Origin: Karstenula rhodostoma CBS 690.94
Lineage: Eukaryota; Ascomycota; Dothideomycetes; Pleosporales; Didymosphaeriaceae
Reading direction: 5' to 3'
DNA: 64,000 nt
Assembly: GCA_010093485.1 (NCBI GenBank)
Contig: MU001510.1
Span: 513,709-577,708 of the forward strand
The notes under the pieces were generated by a model. That model was not told where the DNA came from, made no database searches, and saw nothing but the letters and a program-made list of their open reading frames with translations. The first letter of the stretch is position 1, and the number at the start of each line of letters is the position of its first letter. Below, in pieces: positions 31,433 to 41,749 of this stretch. The position numbers and the translations under genes are program-made.

Positions 31433-33206
31433 ATGATCTTATCTACAATAGTAACTGTTGTATGTGCAGCATTCACTTTGAAAGTGTCTGCGCTCAAAAA
31501 TCCTCTAATTCGGGGGTACGTATTCCATGATCTTTAAATTCTCGCTTTCTGATAATGATAGATGGAATCCTGATCCACATGTTCTGAGGGTCGAAGACAC
31601 TTACTATATTGCGGTGTCGTCCTTCAACGTGTATCCCGGTATTCCTATCTACAAGTCTAAGAACCTTGCGGATTGGGAGCTGGTGTCGCACGCGATCAAC
31701 AGACCCAATCAGGTTCCGCTTTATAGTAGTCGCAAAGATTTCGGTACTACACAATTCTAGTAAAGTCTAGTTTCTTCTACCAATGGCTAACAATCCAATT
31801 CAGGAATATGGGCGCCATCACTAACTTACATTGATGGCACGTTCTACATGACATCCATGTCAATGTGGGGTTCCGATGCTATTGCCCGGACCTGGCCGCG
31901 CATCTTTTGGATCACTTCTAAAGATTTGAAGACATGGAGTGATCCGATATGGGCAGATCCGTACGGCATCGACCCACATTTTTTCCACGATCCAGCTACA
32001 TCGAAAGACTACCTTACTATCATGGGCCTGAACAATGGCTATGATCAGGCCTGGGGTATCTCGCAGTGTCAAGTCGACCTCGAAAGCGGAAAATGTGTGG
32101 GACCGTACCGAAGAGTTTGGAATGGCACGCTACCCGTCACAGCTTCCGTCCGACCAGAAGGTCCAAAGCTCTTCCTCAAGGATAATTACTACTACTTACT
32201 TATAGCCGAGGGTGGAACAGGTGTCACGCATCGCGCCAGCATCGCTAGATCAAAGAGTCCCGAAGGTCCATGGGAGTCTTCACCCACAAATCCACTTGTC
32301 TTCAACGGCGCTAACACAAACCTGACAATCGGAAACACAGGCCATGCAACCTTCTCGGACACGCCCGATGGGAAGTGGTTCGCAACTTTGCTCGCAAAGC
32401 GCTACGTAGGCAAACACTCCCCACTCGGTCGCGAAACCTTCTTCGCGCCAGTCACATGGAAAGACGGCTGGCCGACCATGAATGGAGGCAAACCGCTCCT
32501 CATGTCCCAATCCTTCAACTTCACGCCCGACCAGACATGGCCCCCACCCCCCTTCGAAGACACGTTCTCCGGCCCTGACCTCGCGACCTACTGGTACCAG
32601 CTGCGCACGCCATACACAAAGAACTACCGCCTCGCCAAGGGCGGCGGTGTTGTTCTCATCCCAAACGTATTCACCCTCAGCGACCGCGACACGCCCGCCG
32701 CCATTCTACGCAAGCAGCTCAGCGTGAATATGACGTTCACCGCGACACTGCTTCGTACGCACAAGTCCCTGAACGAGTGGGAGTCCATCGGCATCTCCGC
32801 GTACCAGAGCGAATCGAACCACCAGGAAGTTGGGCTTCGTGGCTGCGCGAACAGCACGTCCCTCTGCTTATTTACCGCTTCCACTATCAATGGCCCGGGG
32901 CCTGGGGTCCGACCTGACACCGCCGAGACGCCCCTGAACCTGCCGACAATCCCAAAGGACTTCCAACTACATATCAGATCCGAACCAAAGCTGTACAAGC
33001 TGGGGTTTTCGAGAGGAAATACGACAGTGACGTGGGTGAAGGAAATCAAGCCGGATGCGTTGCCGAGTGGATTTGATGGTGCTATGTTTGGATTGTTTGC
33101 TAGTGGGAATAGTCTACCGTGGGAGTGGGATGGAGCGGAGGTGGGGTTTAGGAAAGTTAGGGAGGTGTATGGGGAGGAGCGGTATGATGACTATATTAGG
33201 AGCTGA
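31433..33206 (+). CDS. Secreted GH43 glycoside hydrolase (beta-xylosidase / arabinofuranosidase type)
   Basis: Three exons (31433-31515, 31562-31743, 31804-33206) give 555 aa. GH43 enzymes cut arabinose- or xylose-containing side chains and oligosaccharides of plant cell walls. A signal peptide (ILSTIVTVVCAAFTLKVSA) precedes the five-bladed propeller. The three expected acidic residues can be placed: Asp in RGWNPDPHVLRVED (general base), Asp in PYGIDPHFFHDPA (pKa modulator) and Glu in SVRPEGPKLF (general acid). From about residue 360 a C-terminal beta-sandwich starts at PFEDTFSGPDLATYWYQLRT, common in GH43 xylosidases. The first intron breaks the WNPDP motif and restores it exactly. Specificity cannot be read from this. 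Confidence 0.92.
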
Positions 33207-33320
33207 AGGGTAGAAGCCGGGAACAGTTGGTCCGGGCTGCTGCAAGCGACAGTCACGATAAGAACCACATCCGACCTGGCGCTGCCAGAGACGCGATAGT
33301 CACAGTCAGGTATTGCTATA

Positions 33321-34462
33321 CTATACCTCTACCTCATTCACTACCGCCACACTCGTTGTAAGCTCTTCACCCCGCGCATACTCCTCCGGCCACCACGTCA
33401 GCGCGCCCTCTTCCCCAGATGTCCACGTCGCGGACCAATCCCACCTGAGCGACAACTTCCCCAATCCGCTCTGATCCGACCTCCTCTTCTCTTCATTCTG
33501 CCCAAAGATAAACTGCGGCGGCCGCAACGGCCTGTGTTTCCTCAGTATACGCGGAATATACGGACAGCATCCCACAATAATCACTATCCCCAGTTCCGCC
33601 ATGCATATGATGGCCGTCTGGGCGAGAAACCAGGTCTCATCAGCGCGCCGCAGGATCAGCACGCGGTAGTAGAGTCCTAGACACCCGATCGCGACTGCTC
33701 TATGCACATGTCAGTCTCATTGTTCCTCATTCTGCAGAGACTGGAAGACGCTTACACGGCGCCAACCGCAAACACGGCCATTATCGACACCTTCTTCCGC
33801 ACCTCAATCTGCATCTTCCACACGGCCCACACCGGCACCAAAAATGCTTCCACGTCGCTCAAACTATTGAGTCCCCCCATCGCTATGTTCAAGTGATTGC
33901 TATCCATGCAGCGCCCCGGCACACTCGGGTCCCAGATCTTCTCCCGCGGGCGGCAGGTGAAGATGTAGAGGAAGAGGAACGCGGTGTACGCCAGCGCGTT
34001 CACCACCAGCGATGCCGTGATTGCCCAGCACACGGCATCGTTGATCTTTGGGGACGTGAAGATGCGCTTGAATTGCATGAATACGGTTGCCTTGGCGAAC
34101 CCGCCGCACACCGTGTAGCAGATGAAGCCGTAGCTCCGGCGGTGCGCGCCCTCAATCGCTGTGGGCATGGGGACATCCCATGCATGGCGGGCGACGCCGT
34201 GCGAGGCGTTGATGCATGTGATGGTTGTGTAGGCGATGAAGGCGAGATAAGAAAGGTAGGAGAGGTAGTCTTCTGCATGGAGTTGGCGGGAGGATGTGTT
34301 TTCGTATATGCGCAGGAGGATGAAGATGAGGGTTATGCCTTGGATTATTACGGTTGCTGCGATGACTTTTTCAAGGAGGCTTGGAGGGTCGATGAAGTTC
34401 GAGGATAGGCCTGGGGGCGGTGGTTCCGCTGATATAGTGGTCAGGTCCACGCTGGAGTTCAT
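33321..34462 (-). CDS. Fungal rhodopsin-like / PTH11-type seven-helix membrane protein
   Basis: Two exons (34462-33756, 33699-33321) give 361 aa. The protein has about seven hydrophobic helices, the first being LEKVIAATVIIQGITLIFIL and the last AQTAIICMAELGIVIIVGCC. It shows the extracellular Cys and the YIFTCRPREKIWDPSVPGRC segment (about 160-180) typical of the fungal rhodopsin-like domain, and GGLNSLSDVEAFLVPVWAVW in helix 6. It lacks an N-terminal CFEM domain, so it is a short version of the family. Members are candidate sensors, some in host or surface sensing; no ligand is known. The tail after helix 7 is cytosolic and polar. It ends 115 bp from the GH43 gene, convergent. Confidence 0.88.
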
Positions 34463-34518
34463 GGTTGTGGGACACGCACGACTGCGCTGCGGTGTACTGC
34501 GTCCGGTGCATTTCTACG

Positions 34519-34525
34519 TATATAT
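34519..34525 (-). promoter_or_regulatory. TATA box candidate of the rhodopsin-like gene
   Basis: TATATA core about 57-63 bp before the ATG at 34462, read on the minus strand. Confidence 0.4.
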
Positions 34526-35179
34526 GAAGGTCGAGGTCCGGAGTTTTATGCAAGTGGAGGTGCTGGGGTCGCGGCAACGGGATGGATGTGCAAGGTTCGT
34601 GCTCGCGTGTAGTAGTGTGCGGCGTCGACAAAGGATTCGGTGTGATTGGTGGTGAATTACGGCGCGCCTACCATAGGGCTGGTAGGTACTAGTGGGTGAA
34701 CAAAGGACATCCGCGCGGCACGTCTGGTCTGAAAAGCAAATCTTGGAAGGAAGGGAAATGATTCCAAATTTGTTCCTATTCGTGACTTGGCCTCGTACTT
34801 TGGGAAGATCACGATCGGTTGTGACGCAGCGGTAACTTGGGGACGATCTGCGACCCGGAAATACTGTCTTGATATGGCAGATTGCATTGTTATGGGCGAC
34901 ATGAAGTTGAATGACTTAATGAGACATACAGAACTGATGCTGGTGCTGTCTAGCCTGGCACGTTTCAGCGTGGAACATAATAACGTCGGTGGATACTAAA
35001 TGCATTGACAAGAATGCACACATCGAGATACCATCAAAACTTGCCAAATGTGGAAATTTTGTTATTGGTCAGGCGTCAACACATCGACGCCCGCCTCACG
35101 ATTGATCGACACTCCCAAGGATCCACTAGGCACTACTCCAATCTCTCCCCCAGAACCTTGACCCGAACCCCACTCTCCG
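34526..35179. other. Upstream region of the rhodopsin-like gene
   Basis: About 650 bp between the rhodopsin-like gene and the P450 relic. I see no gene; the reading frame that leaves the P450 relic at about 35180-35062 has no family features. Confidence 0.5.
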
Positions 35180-35690
35180 TCCCCAAGCTCGTCAGTCCAA
35201 TAAAGCAATCGTAATCGGTTTGAACATCTCTCTTCCCTCGTACCCCACATCTCCAGTTCCATCCACCGCCACACAAAAGCAATGCCAAAGTACAGCCCAC
35301 TCGTCGCAAGATTCATGCCGAGGCAGCTCCTACTCCCACGCCCGAAAGCGAACCGATTTTTCTTGAGGTCGGGATTGTCTAGCCAGCGTTGCGTCGAAAT
35401 GACATGGGCTCTGGATATATCTTCGGATGATTGGCCCGTATTTTTCGTGGAGCTCTCTGAGCTTGAAACCGCACTGGTATTTGTGGGGGTACACGTCGTA
35501 GTAGAACTCGTACCAGAAGGTCAGAGCCGCGAGCTTGTGGAGTTAGAGTTGGTGGATCATCAGTGTTACAGTATGGACGTACCTTAGGTCCAAGAATTCT
35601 CGCTATTGGGCTGAACCGAACGCAGTACACAGCTATCGCGATCCAGTATGCGAGCTAAAGCGTGAGTAAAGTCGCAAATGCTTTTCCAAC
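35180..35690 (-). pseudogene. Cytochrome P450 relic with the catalytic middle deleted
   Basis: Minus-strand codons give the P450 N-terminus: a hydrophobic anchor AFATLLTL, an in-frame TAG, then LAYWIAIAVYCVRFSPIAR and GPK. An apparently normal intron (GTACGT to ACAAG) is followed by LAALTFWYEFYYDVYPHKY and RELHEKYGPIIR. Only about ten codons later the frame reads RWLDNPDLKKNRFAFGRGSR and SCLGMNLA, the heme-binding FxxGxRxCxG loop that should lie about 350 residues further on. So the I helix, the ExxR region and most substrate sites are gone. After ELEMWGTREER the normal C-terminus is lost. The start of the protein is also unclear. It is a clear deletion pseudogene. Confidence 0.88.
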
Positions 35691-36219
35691 ACTAACCGTC
35701 TTTACCTGCTCAAAATATGTTGTGCGAACTTTGTCATCCATTTGAAAAGAAGGAACAACAATATAAAGATGTGCGGTTCTGTCGCCTTGATATTGGTCTT
35801 CGGAGACATATACAGCAGCTACGATAGTAAGCGGAGACTTTTGGGTGGTACCGTTAGACCTCACGCAGTCAGCAATCGCTGGGTCCATGACTTGCTTGTC
35901 CCAAAAGCGAAGGAGCTCGTTGCTGACCAGCTGACCAGCCACAGCGCCTAGACCAACTACCACTGCATAGCAAATCGTCACGGCGTGATATCGAAAAGGC
36001 GTAGATTCGACAGCATATACATTTGCGCTGCGTATCTACTTGGTTTTCCCACTTGTAGCTTCTGCTTCATCTGCGTTGAGCGCTTGCCTTCATACGACCT
36101 TGCACTCTTCTGTGGGTATCCTGTAACTGGACGTTGCACCGCCTGCAGTTGTCCACCTCGAGCGCAGCATATATGTTGCGCACTGGCTTTGCATCTCTGA
36201 ACTAGTTCTCTTTATCCGC
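35691..36219. other. Gap between the P450 relic and EMC1
   Basis: About 530 bp. A 108-codon minus-strand ORF (35981-35655) enters the P450 relic; its upstream part resembles no P450 N-terminus I know. No independent gene is supported. Confidence 0.45.
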
Positions 36220-39120
36220 TCATTGTGGCACTGTCCACAAGGAGTTAATCTGCTTTCTCCGAACCTGCGCGATGTAAGTCAGTGCATCATTTTTGCAAAC
36301 AGAGGTGTTACATACCAGCGGTGCCACAAACAACACTCCGACGAACAACGCCGCAACCGTAAGCAGCATCTGCACTTTGTTGAAACCCTTACCCAGAACG
36401 TCGAAAGTGAAAGAGGGTGCAACTCTCGTTCCAAAGATGTCTTTTCCGTATGCGAAAACCAAGCTGGTACTCTCGAGGCCGCTTTCGCTGGTAATGACGT
36501 CTTTTATGCCGGCGACCTCGTATTTGTGGTTTAGGTGCCACTTGGGATCGAACAGGATTATGGGTGCGTATTTGACGAGACCTTCTGACTGCTCTTGAGC
36601 AGTAGCGTCGCGGCCAACTGGGCGTCTTGGATCGATCACTCCGCGAGGAATACCAACGATCGAGTTCGAAGAAGGTAGGGTTACAATAAGCTCGCGGCTA
36701 GTGATGCCTTGTCGTGTTTGTGTGACAGTCATATGGGAAATCTCTTCCGGAATCTGGAAGCTCTGAGAGATGACATGGGGTTTTGCAGCTTCCTCATTCG
36801 GCAAGACCGTGGAGGAATTGGCAGAGTCTCCGAGTGGTCCCCTGTCGTCTGGTAGAGGAGACTCAAAGAGCTCAGAAACGATGAGCTGGTAGCCACGCGA
36901 TTCCCTGGAAGCAGAGTCCAGGGTAAGGGAATAGCTGAACCAGTTCTCGGAGAAGGTCGAAGGAATGGAACGAGAGACGTCTACACCGTAGTGCGAAGCC
37001 GTATGAAGCAACTGTCCAGAGGCCGAATCTACGAGGTAAATTGAAGCCCGACGTCCGGTCTCGGAAACAGCCGTAACAAGAACCAAATTTGGGTTCAGGT
37101 ACTTGTAGAGAACTCTGCGGTCTCCCAAAACTTTGCCGATAGAAGCCACAGGGTCTTTGGCTGGACGGGCAGTGTAACGAATAATCTTTTCTCCTGGGGG
37201 AGGCGTGAAAGTCCACACAGGTTGCGTAGCAGGTTCAGTGCCTAGGAAACCTTGAAGTTCGCCATCTGACAGCTTGTAGGTTATAAGAGTCTCCTGGTCT
37301 AAGTTTGGAAGCCACTGATTATGTGCATGTTGCGAAGATATTTGGCTACCGGTGGTCGAGTTGATGAATAATGGGCTAGCAAGCCCAGGGTCCTTGACTT
37401 CGACAAAGCCTCGCAACGCTTTAAGTGATGGGCTTGTGATAGCAGCACCTGGTGCGAATTGGTGGAGATCGATACTCCACACGATCTTTCCTTGGGACCC
37501 CACATCGAGCGCAGATAAGCGCCCCTTCTCGGTGGCAGAAATGACCAGCTTGTGAAAACCGAAAGTGTCATGCTGAATTTCTTCAATCGTGCTGCTGTCC
37601 GATTGGCCGGTGACGCTACCCAAGATCCTGCTTGGCAGGTTCTGCAGCCAGGCCGGCAAATGTTCTACATCACGCAGATGCCTTTGCACGCGATGGATGT
37701 ACGCGCTGATGGCGTCTTGGTGGTGTTCTTCTTCCAGTTGATGAGCAAGGGACTCCTCTTCAGGAAGCTGTGCCCAGACGGCCGAGACGGTGCCGGATAG
37801 AAACTCGGGCCGAGTCCACGCTATTTCGTTGTTTCGGATGAGCGCCCACTGGCCGTTTGAGAAGAGTGCAGCAGATCGTATAGCGGACGCAGAGTTGCCT
37901 TTGACAACAACTTCAGCTACGCCGTGAACTGGGTAGGCTCCTGCGAGAGATGGAGAACCGTTCATTGCCCATTTCCCAAGCGTTCCGTGGGACACTGACG
38001 CAACAACCGAAACCTCGTCGGGGGTGATTCTCGTGAAGTACACATTGGCATCTGTTGTACTGGTCGCAAACGTGCCCTTGCCTTTGAGTAGGGGAAGTTT
38101 GTAGGCCTGAGAGATGGCGTTTTTGTTCAAGTCAATGTGGTAAACCTCGGCCGAGTGTCCGGTGGCTGTCTGGTACTCTACTAGGAAATGTGGCAGTGAG
38201 TTGACCTTTCGCGGGGCGTGGAGAACAATCGATTCGATGCTCTCGCTCGCGGGCGTATTGAAGCTCGAAACGCCTTTGGTCCCGATGATGTTGACCTTCA
38301 AGACTTTATGCGCCTTATCTGTCCAAGCCAGAATAGGTGCCGCGGTGTTCGCTCCAGCGAACAGAATGTTCTCCTTGGTAGAGACCTCGCCTTCGGAGCT
38401 CAGCGTGTACGAGTCGAGCTTCTTGCCGGTGATGGGACTCAGTGAGGTGACCCTGATCTTCGAGCCCCCTCCAAGAAGGGGCGAGTGTAGGGAGACGTAG
38501 TAGAGGGTCGTGGGCGAGGATGAGACCTGGAACGGGGTGTCGCCGCTGCGAGCGTCAGTCACTAAAGCATTTGTTCGATGCCGCATGTCCTACCTCGTGT
38601 CCTCGAACGTCCACTTGACACGGCCAGTCTTGCCGTCCAGCCGCTTCACGCCGTTGCTGCCGTGGGCGACCAGTACGAGGGCATCTTTGGCGTCGTTGTT
38701 TGATATGCCATCCTCCTGTTCTAGAATCTCCAGGTCTTCTGCGACTGCACCATGGATGCTGGTTTCCCAGACAACCCTGCCGTCCGAGGCGCTCCATGCA
38801 GCTATGCGGTTGCCGACTGCGCTGATGACAGTGTCTTGATCTTCGCCAGCCCTGAGGTGGCCGTTCCCACTTGCACCCCGTGCTGAGCGCCACACTAATG
38901 CACCATCCTTTGGATTTATTGCGCCGATGGTGCCATTCTCGGAGACGGTGTACAGAAGGGAGGCTTTGCTGGCAGCATAAGGTTTCTGGAAGAAGGTGGC
39001 CTCATGTTTCGGGCAGCCCAGAAGGGCATAATGGAAGTCTATATGGTATGCATCGTCCTCGAAGATGGCAGCGGCCGGGGCAAGACACGCTGCAAGGGCG
39101 AGCGCGGCATTGACACGCAT
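36220..39120 (-). CDS. EMC1: ER membrane protein complex subunit 1 (EMC1)
   Basis: Three exons (39120-38594, 38545-36316, 36264-36220) give 933 aa. EMC1 is the largest subunit of the ER membrane complex that inserts tail-anchored and multipass proteins. A signal peptide (VNAALALAACLAPAAA) precedes a lumenal propeller with repeats such as ENGTIGAINPKDGALVW and GKTGRVKWTFED. The DUF1620 part near residues 700-870 shows HMTVTQTRQGITSRELIV, SIVGIPRGVIDPRRP and APIILFDPKWHLNHKYEV. One membrane helix (QMLLTVAALFVGVLFVAPLV) is followed by a short cytosolic RRKQ tail placed on its own 15-codon exon. All joins are in phase. It is divergent from RSR1. Confidence 0.95.
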
Positions 39121-40984
39121 CGTGGTGGGCTGCTGTTGACGATGGCGGGTGGTCCTGCCATACGGGCGCCTGCCGATGCGGGGTCGCTCTTACCTTTTTC
39201 CGCGCTGCTTTGATTGGTCTGCTCTCGCGCAAACGTGAGCATCGACGACGGACCACAAGATGATAACTTTGGACCATCATGCTGAGGCGAGTCATCCGAG
39301 GATACAGTGTACACACCGCATTGCCCTGCCTTGCCGCAGCTTCGCCAGGCTGTTGACCCGCACGTGATCAGTCGGCACTGCATTGCTGACATCATCCCTT
39401 CACACCCTTTGGACGATATGCACGGCTGTGCCATGCCATGCCATCGCCCGTTATGCTGCCTTATTAGATGCCAAAAGACCCACCGAGTCACGGAGTGCGG
39501 CCCATCGCCACGGGGAACGTCTTCCGCTTCCGCCCAGCCATCCTAACCGTCGACTGGGCTGCACCTGCAAGCGTGGTCGGATCTAGTCGTCTGCGCATCG
39601 GCGCGACGCGCAGAGTTACTTCTGACGTGTAGCCCATTCCGGTGAGAGGCTCTCCAGCTGCTCCACAACGCAAAGGGTGGTCGAATTGGCGCTGCGCTCG
39701 TCGCCCAAGTTTGACGATTTTGGTTCGGGTTAGCAAGCTGCATGGATTCCCAGATCAGCCCGACGGCTAGAGCCAGCGCCATGATGGCCGCCGGTCGGGC
39801 GGAGATGAGAGACCTCATCGCCTGCTGCTCTGCGACGGTACCACAATAGAGCCAGTCAACTGCCGACAGCGAGCGCGGGACTGACTCTTGCTGGCGAATC
39901 TCACCGCGGTGCGACGTCACAGCTTTGCTGCCCCCGGAGGCAACCGTTCGTTTACGCTTCGGTGCACTTGCAGGCTGCATTCTGTGCCGCTCGGAGCAAG
40001 CTCCATAACCAACTGGCCGAACGGGATCCTCGCACCCTTCATTTGTGCAGCAACAGCAGACACCCCCAATCTGTAACGGCAATATCAACGACGGCTCTGA
40101 CAGCAGCGCGTGAAAGCCACAGACGGCTCGATGAGGCATGGGGTCTCCCGATGCGCCGGTTAGGAAACCCTACGGCACAGAGCCGGGCCCAAAGACGTGG
40201 ACGGGGGTAGCGCCGTCTCGCACCGTGGGCGTGGCCTGCCAAAGTTACGAAGGCAAGCCCTCTCCGCCAACGCGTCCGCGACGACTCGCCGAGCCAGCAT
40301 GCCCATTATTCGCCAGGTGTCGCGCGCGGAATCCAGCAGCGCGCATTGCAGCCCTGCCCTGCACAGTGTGGTACACGGACACCAGCGCGGACTGGACGTC
40401 TCAAGCGTTCGATTCGCGCCCGGGTTCACGCGATGCCTTCGCCTGTGCCCAAGCACCAGCCCGTACTTGACTTATGTCAGGCCAGGGCTAACATTTAACC
40501 ATGTCCTCCGCCCTGACTTTGCCCGTGAAGCCCTGATGCCCTCCTTCCCAGACATCCCGCACCGCTGCCGACCAAAAACCAGATTCTCTTGCTGCTCTTG
40601 GCTCTCCTAATCGATAAGCCTCACGGAAAAAGTCTTTTTCACCCAGCCACCAACACGTCTCGCGAGGAACAAGTTTGGCGTTTGCCAGCAACACCACTCT
40701 ACTGCACGCCCAGGACTATCATTGCCTATTTGCTCGCTGTCCAAACTTCTGGCCGCACTAGTTTCGCCGTTCGTTGCAGCCTGAGGTTCCATTTCCTTCG
40801 ACCAACAAAGCCCACCCTATATATTCAACATAATACCAAGTTTTTGGCATTCCGATTGTGACTTTCGCATTGTGAGCGCACTCCTTTTCGCTCGGTCGAG
40901 GAACGGCGGTTTTCGGGACTGTCTGGGACGCTTGCTACACGGAAGCTAAATTGATACCAACGGGGTGGGACCGAAACTGTCAGC
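39121..40984. other. Divergent 1.9-kb region between EMC1 and RSR1
   Basis: GC-rich in the middle (39600-40500) with many overlapping ORFs of Ala/Arg-rich composition that match nothing. A TATATA stretch at 40818-40823 is about 160 bp before the RSR1 start. It should hold both promoters. Confidence 0.5.
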
Positions 40985-41749
40985 ATGAGCCAGCGAGAAT
41001 ACCACATAGTAGTTTTGGGGGCAAGTTTATCCAAACATCAGTCGACAATCAATACTGACGAACGCAGTCCGGTGGCGTGGGCAAAAGTTGTCTGACTGGT
41101 ACGCGATCCAGCCATGATTCTTGGAATTTCACCGCTAACGTTGCAAAGCACAATTTGTACAAAATGTCTGGATTGAAAGCTATGATCCTACGATCGAGGA
41201 CTCGTATCGAAAAGCGATCGAAGTCGATGTTTGTTGCACAGCCTTGAATTCGATCTCTCTGTCTAACCTATCCTTTAGGGTCGCCATGTGATTCTAGAAA
41301 TTCTCGACACTGCTGGAACAGAACAATTCACTGCGATGAGAGAGCTGTACATGAAAACTGGACAAGGATTCCTTCTGGTATTTTCCATTACCAGCATGTC
41401 TTCGCTGTACGAGCTTCAAGAGCTACGTGAGCAAATTCGGCGCATCAAAGAAGACGACAATGTCCCTATGGTCTTGGTGGGCAACAAATCTGATCTTGAA
41501 GACGACCGCGCGGTTCCAAGAGCACGGGCATTCAAGCTTTCACAAGAATGGGGTGGGGTGCCTTATTACGAAGCCAGCGCTCGCCGGCGCGCGAATGTGG
41601 ACGAGGTATTTGTAGATCTTTGTCGACAGATCATACACAAGGATCGCGACCAGAGGATTGCAAATGATCGAGCGGGGAGGCCCCGACCACCACGACCAGG
41701 CGACCGACGTAACAGACGAAATCATAGACCAAGATGCACCATTCTTTGA
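40985..41749 (+). CDS. RSR1: Ras-family GTPase Rsr1/Bud1 (Rap/Krev-like)
   Basis: Four exons (40985-41020, 41068-41098, 41149-41228, 41279-41749) give 205 aa. Rsr1 marks polarity sites and recruits the Cdc24-Cdc42 module at the plasma membrane. Present are the P-loop GSGGVGKS, the effector segment [13 protein letters not shown], switch [26 protein letters not shown] and the SA of [32 protein letters not shown] is the Rap/Rsr1 version. The C-terminus is basic ([18 protein letters not shown]) and ends in the prenylation box CTIL, predicted for geranylgeranylation. The first intron starts with GCAAGT, a GC-AG intron; no GT donor keeps the P-loop in frame. The third P-loop residue is Ser where Ala is usual. 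Confidence 0.93.

Noticed and set aside
39543..40139. 198-codon minus-strand ORF between EMC1 and RSR1
   Set aside because: Ala/Arg-rich composition typical of GC-rich non-coding DNA, no motifs, several overlapping ORFs.
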